Assembly: GCF_024231755.1 (NCBI RefSeq)
Contig: NZ_JAAEQH010000213.1
Coordinates: forward strand, 1 to 38,952
Length of the DNA stretch: 38,952 bases
Direction of reading: 5' to 3'
Source of the DNA: Neptuniibacter sp.
GTDB taxonomy: Bacteria; Pseudomonadota; Gammaproteobacteria; Pseudomonadales; Balneatricaceae
Part shown: positions 33,395-38,952 of the stretch, piece after piece
How positions within the stretch are numbered: position 1 is the stretch's first letter
How the letters are laid out: every line of letters begins with the position of its first letter
Notes under the pieces: generated by a model
What the model was told of the DNA's origin: nothing
Database searches by the model: none
Seen by the model: the letters and a program-made list of their open reading frames with translations, nothing else
Made by a program: the position numbers and the translations under genes

Positions 33395-35695
33395 TCATCT
33401 GGCTTTCTCGATCAACTCTTCTATGGGGTATGGCTTGGCAATGGCAAAACCTTGAGCATAATCGATACCCATCTCTTGCAACAGAGTGATTGCTTCTTCA
33501 TTCTCAACAAACTCTGCCACCGTTTCTTTGCCCATGAGTTGGCCTATTTCATTGATACTACGCACCATTGCCTGATCTATCTCACTTTCGCAGATGTTCT
33601 TAACAAAAATACCGTCGATTTTTACATAATCAACCGGCAGGGTGCGTAGGTAGCCGAAAGAAGAGAGTCCGCTACCAAAATCGTCAAGAGAGAACAGACA
33701 ACCCATCTCTTTCATACGGCTAATGAATTTAACTGCTTCAGTTAGATTACTAATCGTTGCGGTTTCAGTAATCTCAAAGCAAAGCTTATGGGCTGGTACC
33801 TGGAACTTATCTAAGCATTGGCTAACATATTTCAGGAACTCAGGATCATTGATAGACAGACCTGACAAGTTCACGGATAGAGTGATGTTATCCGCCAAAT
33901 CCGATGTCAGCAGGTGGCATACCTGACAGACTACCCAACGATCAATTTTGGGAGAAATACCATAGCGTTCAGCTGGTGGAAGGAAAGCACCTGGTGGGAT
34001 GAGCTTGTTTGCTTCATCTCTGTAACGCAGCAATACTTCATAATGATTTTGTTCAGTGTCTGTCAGTGCTCTTATTTCCTGAACATAAAGCTGGAATTGA
34101 TTCTTTTCTAAACCTTCATGAATTCGGTTAACCCACTGAAATTCGCCCTGACGCGAGTGGTCTTTATCATTATCTCGATGGAAGTGTAAACGATTACGAC
34201 CCTGTTCTTTAGCAATGTAACATGAGGCATCGGCCTGACTCAGGATAGTGGTACTATCAGGGGAAAACTCATCCAGAGCTAGCCAACCTAAGCTAATGGT
34301 GACTTTAAAACTTTGGTTTTCCCAGAGGAAAGTAAAGTCTTCAACGCATTGTCGGAGGTGCTCAACCACTTGTCCGGCTTTTTCAATTTCGCAATACCTT
34401 ATCAGTACGGCAAATTCATCGCCTCCTAGGCGAGAGACAAGATCATTCTGGCGTACGTTGGCTTGTAACAGTGAGCTAATCTGGCGTAATAATTGATCGC
34501 CGGCAGCATGACCACAGGTATCATTGATTAACTTAAACTGATCAATGTCTGCAAAGACAATCGCGTGATGGCTTTTGTTCTGGCGAATTTCAATTAATAG
34601 TTGCTCCAACTGTTGCTCAAATTCATGTCGATTGACTAGCCCTGTGAGCATGCAGTGACGTGCTTGGTATTCGAGCTGCTGGTTGAGTTGGTGTGAATCA
34701 GTTATGTCTTCTTGAGTACATAGAAAGTGATCCAATTGACCGGACTCATCGTTAACCGGGGAGATAACAACCGATGCCCAATAGAGCTCGTCGTCTTTAC
34801 GGCGGTTTTGTAGAATACCTCGCCATTCGATCCCTGTACTTATCTTTTGCCACATCTCCTCATAAAGCTCTTTGGGGTGTAGACCTGAGCGAATAATTCT
34901 TGGTGTTTTGCCAAGACATTCATCCTCGGAGTATCCTGTGACCGAACAGAAACGGGGATTGACGTAAGTAATCTTCCCTTCTGTATCTGTCATCATAACC
35001 ATGCTGGCGCACTGTTCGACCGCTTGAGAGAATTTACTGAGTTCCTGTTGAGACTTTTTAAACGCGGTAATATCCCGGGTGATAGCTAGGTGAGCGACGA
35101 TCCCCCCTTCTTCATCGTAAAGGGGGACAGCATGGCTATCTACCCGTTTGCGGCTACCTTCCAGCCCGACAATGTCGTATTCCATACTTGCAGTTTCGCC
35201 ACTGAAAATTTTCGCATTAAATGCTATGTAGGCATCACGATCTTCTTCGGCAATCAGATCGTAGACTGATGCATATTGAACCTGTTTCAGGGCATCTGCT
35301 TCAATGATGCTTAAACCCGCAGGGTTCATATCCAAAAGTGCTCCGTCCCTGGCAACCCTTTTTACGCATTCCGGTTCAGAGTCGATGATCTTCTGGATTA
35401 GTTGCTTTTGCTGTTCGAGTCGGGAATTTTGCTTCTTGTAGCGGTTTAGCTGATGTCTATAAAAATAGGAAAAGGTGAGGATTATCAGCGTTAATAAAAT
35501 ACGAAAATATAAGTCTTGCGGTGAAGGGGAAAGTAGCTCTTCGAGGAAATGACCATGATCAAAAAAAATGGCATGAACCAACGGATCTAGTGTCCATACG
35601 AGTGCAACAGGTAATAGGCCTGTTATTACAACACCTTTAGCGGAATTACCGGGTTTACTAATTGTTTGCAATTGAGTTTTATTGATGTCTGGCAC
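33395..35695 (-). CDS. Membrane PAS-PAS-GGDEF-EAL cyclic-di-GMP enzyme (EVL variant)
   Basis: A 766-residue protein. Two helices (about 21-44 and 63-82) are followed by a short coiled coil, two PAS domains (about 100-215 and 220-340), GGDEF (RLGGDEF intact, with I-site RQND five residues before) and a C-terminal EAL-type domain. In the EAL the signature reads EVLLR instead of EALLR, while NLSG, EITET, DDFGSGLSSF, VKIDG, AEFVE and QGFAIAKP are kept, so the catalytic glutamates and aspartates are present. GTG at 35695 is chosen because GGGAAG precedes it; TTG at 35707 has no ribosome site. Confidence 0.9.
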   Translation of the reverse strand: MPDINKTQLQTISKPGNSAKGVVITGLLPVALVWTLDPLVHAIFFDHGHFLEELLSPSPQDLYFRILLTLIILTFSYFYRHQLNRYKKQNSRLEQQKQLIQKIIDSEPECVKRVARDGALLDMNPAGLSIIEADALKQVQYASVYDLIAEEDRDAYIAFNAKIFSGETASMEYDIVGLEGSRKRVDSHAVPLYDEEGGIVAHLAITRDITAFKKSQQELSKFSQAVEQCASMVMMTDTEGKITYVNPRFCSVTGYSEDECLGKTPRIIRSGLHPKELYEEMWQKISTGIEWRGILQNRRKDDELYWASVVISPVNDESGQLDHFLCTQEDITDSHQLNQQLEYQARHCMLTGLVNRHEFEQQLEQLLIEIRQNKSHHAIVFADIDQFKLINDTCGHAAGDQLLRQISSLLQANVRQNDLVSRLGGDEFAVLIRYCEIEKAGQVVEHLRQCVEDFTFLWENQSFKVTISLGWLALDEFSPDSTTILSQADASCYIAKEQGRNRLHFHRDNDKDHSRQGEFQWVNRIHEGLEKNQFQLYVQEIRALTDTEQNHYEVLLRYRDEANKLIPPGAFLPPAERYGISPKIDRWVVCQVCHLLTSDLADNITLSVNLSGLSINDPEFLKYVSQCLDKFQVPAHKLCFEITETATISNLTEAVKFISRMKEMGCLFSLDDFGSGLSSFGYLRTLPVDYVKIDGIFVKNICESEIDQAMVRSINEIGQLMGKETVAEFVENEEAITLLQEMGIDYAQGFAIAKPYPIEELIEKAR

Positions 35696-35813
35696 ACAGC
35701 TTCCCAATCAGCGTTACATTGGTTGATTGTTGCATAATAGTGCAGTGTACAGGGAGTGAACAGTTACTTAATTGATAAACTAATTATTCGCACTATAAAA
35801 CAGACCGATATAG

Positions 35814-37220
35814 CTAAATACAGATGTGTTCTTCTGAGGCTTCTGAATAGAAGGTATTCTGATCCACGGAATGGATACCCATCATAGAACGGGCTTCATA
35901 TGCTGTAGCGATAGGTCGTTGCAACTCATTGGCTAACCTCACAACCCGTTTAACTAACTGCACATTACTTGCGTTATGCTGTTTAGCATAATCATAGAAA
36001 ATAGAATCTTCTATGCCGACACGAACGTGACCGCCAGCGACTATAGCGGCTGTATTCATTGGAAGTTGGAACTGCCCCAGACCTGCTCCAGCCCAAGTTG
36101 AATGCTTAGGCAGCGCATCAACCATTGCTGCTAGGTCACCAATCTTTGCAGGAGTTGTGTTTAGGTTACCAAGCAGTAAATTAAAATATTTTTTCCCAGT
36201 GATTAATCCGTTACGTTCTAAATATTTAGCCAGGTTAATCATGCCAAGGTCAAAAACCTCCAGCTCAGGTTTTATTCCTTGTTCCTTCATCGCCATAGCG
36301 AGTCGTTCAATCATTTCGATGGAATTAGTGCTGGGGTTGGTTAGGAAGTTTAAAGAGCCCAAGGTGAGGCTCGCCATATCAGGCTTAGCTATGCCTTGAA
36401 GGTGAAGTACCGCAGAGCGGCTTTCAAAATCAGACCAGTTCCTGCCCGATGTGGTGACACCACAAATCAAGCCAGGACGTTCCTGTCTTAAAGTGGATAT
36501 GATCTTTTCATAGATTGCGGGATCAGGAGTGGGGGCTCCATCCTTATCACGAGCATGGAGATGAACCACTCGAGCACCGGCATCATAAACATTAATTGCA
36601 TCTTCAATAATTTCATCAGCTGATATGGGAACATGAGGAGTTAACGCCCGGGTAGGAATCATACCCGTTAGGCAGACATTGATAATGAGCGGGGGATAAG
36701 GCCGAAGTGGAAAAGCATCGTTCTCATCTATATAGCGTGTTCTTTCCGTGTCACGTGACTCCAATGAGTCAAAGTATTCATCAAGGTCTGTCTCTAGAGT
36801 TGTCCAGTGATTGACCTCTTCAAGGCCGAAGGAACAAAGCTTTTCTAACTGCCCTACCTGTTGATAGCCGAAGTGCTTTTTGTACCACAAAATAGTATCG
36901 ATTCTATCTGCGTTAGTGGTAAGTTTTTTAGCTCCAGCTTGGTAAACCTCTCTCATGCGTGCCTGCTGAAGCGCTTTGCCAATTCCCATGCCGCTGCATT
37001 CCGGAAGAACTCCCAACAGAGTTGTTTTAGCCTGAGTATTGGACAAAATGCGGTAGCCAGCTGCACCGACGATAGTGCCATCAATCTTAGCGATAAAAAA
37101 ACAGTTCAGATCTAAAGGCCCCATTTCAACGGATGGTACATGATGCATATTAAAAGGTTCCATTACTTTTAATATTGCGTTTAGAGCATTTTGCCCGGCC
37201 TTTTCGATCGTGAAGTTCAT
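35814..37220 (-). CDS. GNAT acetyltransferase-BKACE (DUF849) fusion
   Basis: A 468-residue fusion. Residues 1-145 are a GNAT domain with the CoA-binding motif A (VLPECSGMGIGKALQQARMREVYQAGA) and WYKKHFGYQ. A linker (146-175) leads to a full beta-keto acid cleavage enzyme (176-455) with LIINVCLTGMIPT, the metal site HLHARDKDG (H220 and H222), GVTTSGR, LEVFDLGM and VGIEDSIFY. BKACE enzymes swap a beta-keto acid with acetyl-CoA to give acetoacetate and a new acyl-CoA; GNAT uses acyl-CoA as donor, so one protein might make and use an acyl-CoA. ATG at 37220 follows AGGA. It is divergent from an ATP-grasp gene across 328 bp. Substrates are unknown. Confidence 0.9.
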   Translation of the reverse strand: MNFTIEKAGQNALNAILKVMEPFNMHHVPSVEMGPLDLNCFFIAKIDGTIVGAAGYRILSNTQAKTTLLGVLPECSGMGIGKALQQARMREVYQAGAKKLTTNADRIDTILWYKKHFGYQQVGQLEKLCSFGLEEVNHWTTLETDLDEYFDSLESRDTERTRYIDENDAFPLRPYPPLIINVCLTGMIPTRALTPHVPISADEIIEDAINVYDAGARVVHLHARDKDGAPTPDPAIYEKIISTLRQERPGLICGVTTSGRNWSDFESRSAVLHLQGIAKPDMASLTLGSLNFLTNPSTNSIEMIERLAMAMKEQGIKPELEVFDLGMINLAKYLERNGLITGKKYFNLLLGNLNTTPAKIGDLAAMVDALPKHSTWAGAGLGQFQLPMNTAAIVAGGHVRVGIEDSIFYDYAKQHNASNVQLVKRVVRLANELQRPIATAYEARSMMGIHSVDQNTFYSEASEEHICI

Positions 37221-37548
37221 TCGTTATATCCTAAGTTTTTAACTCTATGATTTTTATAAATTGTTAAAGGATAACCCTTTATAAGCTATCTCATATTGAA
37301 TGATCTTGATTACACTGATCCAATAGTACTGGACTCTTCAACGCGAGACTATCGATCATTAGTTAATTCTGATTCTATATAAACGTGTGAAGATCAACCT
37401 GCTCGAGGTTTAGTGCTTGTGGTGTCGAGCCTAGAAAGAATAAATAATATACAATCCGGTAGGCAGGTAGCGGATCTCTTTACTTCATAGGTTTTGGGAA
37501 CGCTCGAAGACGGACAATTTATGCCCATGAATAACGGAGATAGTGGAT
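37221..37548. other. 328-bp divergent control region of the GNAT-BKACE and ATP-grasp genes
   Basis: AT-rich in its first half. Visible elements: GCTCGA (37401-37406) with TCGAGC (37425-37430) around 18 nt, and a small TAAAGG/CCTTTA stem near 37265. No strong promoter is called and no gene is seen. Confidence 0.5.
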
Positions 37549-38574
37549 ATGAGTGTTGCCGCCGAAAAGCCAGTGATTATGTTTGTCAGTGGTATTCAAG
37601 ATAACGGAGTATCAGTAGTCAGCTTGGATGACCAGGGGCGGATCCGTTTAGATGGCAAAGGTTCTTCGAATCTACAACCATTTTTAGACGTAGCTTTAAA
37701 TAATTGGTTTGAGTGTAAACGAGTTCTTGTATCTGCTGAAAACCTCAAGAGTATGGAGCTGAAGCAGCAGCCAATACTTGTAGTGAATGAAGTCTCTGAT
37801 CCTGATTCACATGCGATTTTACTCAAGCAGCTTTCTCAAAAGCTGAAATCAGTTCCCTCTCCAGTAATCAATTCACCCTCTCAGATTGAATTAACTAAGC
37901 GCAGCAATACTGCAAATATTCTCGCTCCGATTAAAGGGGTGCGAGTGCCCCATACAATTGAGTGTAGGCCGCAATCGGTGGCAGCCATACTACAGATATG
38001 GCAGAAGCATTTTCAGAAAAAGCCCGTAATTCTTAGAGCTGCTGGTGATCATGGGGGGAAAAGCACTCTCAAACTAACTCGGAAAACGGTGCCGAAATTA
38101 GATCAATTCGCGCTTGATGGCCGTGTGTTTACACTTAGCGAGTATATTGACTATAAAAGCGAAGATGGGCTCTACCGTAAGTACCGATTTGCCTTAGTGG
38201 CTGGTCGAGTAATTTTACGCCATATGATCGTATCTAATCACTGGATGATTCACTCGAGAAGCCGTAATTACATGGATGAAAATCCGCAGTATTACGATGA
38301 GGAACAATCTGTTTTAGATGAATATTTGAAGCAGGTTCCAGATTCGGTGTTACAGAAGCTCAGCCAGATAAACGAGCTGGTCGGTTTGGATTATATTGGG
38401 TTGGATTGCACCTTGAGAAATAACGAAATCCTGGTGTTTGAGTTGAATGCCAATATGAATATATTAGTGAATACCCACCCTCAAGCTTGGCGCTGGGAAA
38501 AATCGATTTCAAAAATCGCTAAATCACTAGCAATTCATTTAACCGATATTATAAAAAAGCTGTCTGCTAAGTAG
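37549..38574 (+). CDS. Orphan RimK/ATP-grasp-like ligase
   Basis: A 341-residue protein. The N-terminal part is a Rossmann-like domain with INSPSQIELTKRSNTANIL (about 107-125) and KGVRVPHTI. The ATP-grasp core shows the glycine-rich loop ILRAAGDHGGKSTLKL (161-176), FTLSEYIDYKSEDGLYRKYRFALVAGRV, HWMIHS (231-236) and the metal site GLDYIGLDCTLRNNEILVFELNANMN (279-304). Such enzymes join a carboxylate to an amine or thiol with ATP. ATG at 37549 (GGAG nine bases upstream) is preferred to GTG at 37543. It is divergent from the GNAT-BKACE gene, which may supply its substrate. A 9-bp stem follows, then an IS-truncated gene. Confidence 0.85.
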   Translation: MSVAAEKPVIMFVSGIQDNGVSVVSLDDQGRIRLDGKGSSNLQPFLDVALNNWFECKRVLVSAENLKSMELKQQPILVVNEVSDPDSHAILLKQLSQKLKSVPSPVINSPSQIELTKRSNTANILAPIKGVRVPHTIECRPQSVAAILQIWQKHFQKKPVILRAAGDHGGKSTLKLTRKTVPKLDQFALDGRVFTLSEYIDYKSEDGLYRKYRFALVAGRVILRHMIVSNHWMIHSRSRNYMDENPQYYDEEQSVLDEYLKQVPDSVLQKLSQINELVGLDYIGLDCTLRNNEILVFELNANMNILVNTHPQAWRWEKSISKIAKSLAIHLTDIIKKLSAK

Positions 38575-38618
38575 TCAGAAGCATGGACATTGCCTTTCTT
38601 AACTATCTAACGCATCGA

Positions 38619-38647
38619 TAAGTGGCTTTCTGAGCAGGAGCCACTTA
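38619..38647. terminator. Hairpin after the ATP-grasp gene
   Basis: TAAGTGGCT and AGCCACTTA form a perfect 9-bp stem with an 11-nt loop. The plus strand lacks a T-run, so it is either a weak terminator or an RNA end-protecting hairpin. It overlaps the stop codon of the truncated minus-strand gene. Confidence 0.55.
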
Positions 38648-38812
38648 CCCCTCTGGCTGGAAAATCTTCCCGGATAGGATTGCCAGAACTGTTCGATATA
38701 ATAGTAAAGTAATAACTGAAGTGCTGATTGCAAGCAGTACTATACCTATGTAAAGGAACTCTGCGATTGGATTGAGTTGGAACATGGATAAGGCTGCAAT
38801 AGTGACTGCTGC
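38645..38812 (-). pseudogene. C-terminal fragment of a membrane protein truncated by an IS
   Basis: The minus strand is open from the IS edge to TAA at 38645-38647 and gives AAVTIAALSMFQLNPIAEFLYIG followed by IVLLAISTSVITLLLYRTV and a polar tail ending FQPEG. One clear transmembrane helix is present. The only internal ATG (38785, 46 residues) has no ribosome site, so this looks like the tail of a longer gene whose front was displaced by the insertion. Family not recognised. Confidence 0.55.
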
Positions 38813-38952
38813 TGACCTTTCCCCATCATTAGAACCATTTCCTCGATGAGATTTTTCATCCTATGCTGCTTTGTTTTTAAATGCCACTGGTGACATATAA
38901 CCCAGTGAACTATGTGGTCTGATATGGTTGTAGTGATGTCTCCATTGATTGA
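38813..38952 (-). mobile_element. IS3-family insertion sequence, one end only
   Basis: The window ends inside an IS whose transposase C-terminus is encoded on the minus strand. The outer boundary is placed at TGACC (38813), 48 bp beyond the transposase stop, because IS3 elements end in TG...CA and have short non-coding ends. The second end and any target duplication lie outside the window. Confidence 0.7.
38861..38952 (-). CDS. IS3-family transposase (OrfB), C-terminal fragment
   Basis: The last 29 codons before TAG (38861-38863) read NQWRHHYNHIRPHSSLGYM then SPVAFKNKAA. The YNHIRPHSSLGY...P motif is the hallmark C-terminus of IS3-family DDE transposases (rve domain). The gene continues beyond the window. 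Confidence 0.92.
   Translation of the reverse strand, partial: NQWRHHYNHIRPHSSLGYMSPVAFKNKAA

Overview
The window looks like chromosomal DNA from a marine gammaproteobacterium. Moderate GC content, QueE, XthA, GorA, RhlE and YigZ family proteins, and a heavy load of cyclic-di-GMP enzymes suggest an Oceanospirillaceae-like organism (Neptuniibacter, Neptunomonas or Amphritea type). The genus is an inference from protein style, not a database match.

Layout. 1-1.5 kb: tRNA-Val(TAC), a PAS-GGDEF diguanylate cyclase, then two consecutive long imperfect stem-loops. 1.5-6.8 kb: a BigR/SqrR/YgaV-type ArsR repressor (Cys41/Cys107) divergent from a three-gene envelope export module (RND/MMPL permease, LolA-like periplasmic protein, outer-membrane barrel). 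6.8-9.7 kb: DinB-fold protein, NUDIX hydrolase, membrane diguanylate cyclase, and an internally duplicated DUF2892 (YgaP-type) membrane protein. 9.9-14.7 kb: tandem universal stress protein with a small membrane protein, CheX-like protein, LysE/RhtB exporter, RhlE-type helicase, exonuclease III. 14.9-20.7 kb: glutathione reductase, then a diheme cytochrome c peroxidase overlapping a large PAS-GGDEF-EAL sensor. 20.7-24.9 kb: ChrA-type transporter, glycosyltransferase, second DinB-fold protein, DUF1835 protein. 24.9-35.7 kb: HD-GYP protein, cytosolic GGEEF protein, YigZ, CDF transporter, BASS-type transporter, QueE, DUF3087 protein, periplasmic rhodanese, and a second GGDEF-EAL protein. 35.8-38.95 kb: a GNAT-BKACE fusion divergent from an orphan ATP-grasp ligase, then a truncated membrane gene cut by an IS3-family element that runs off the window.

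How the genes connect. The strongest unexplained signal is a 20-bp inverted-repeat operator between the repressor and the RND module. It fills the spacer of a strong sigma70 promoter (TTGAAA-16-TATAAT). An 18/20 copy lies in the same promoter position before the DUF2892 gene 7.7 kb away. This points to one local regulon, probably responding to persulfide/sulfide, that includes a lipid- or hydrophobe-type export module. Six cyclic-di-GMP enzymes in 39 kb (five GGDEF, two of them with EAL, and one HD-GYP) are a second theme. One of them is translationally coupled to a periplasmic heme peroxidase. The GNAT-BKACE fusion plus ATP-grasp locus next to an IS is the best candidate for an undescribed metabolic function.
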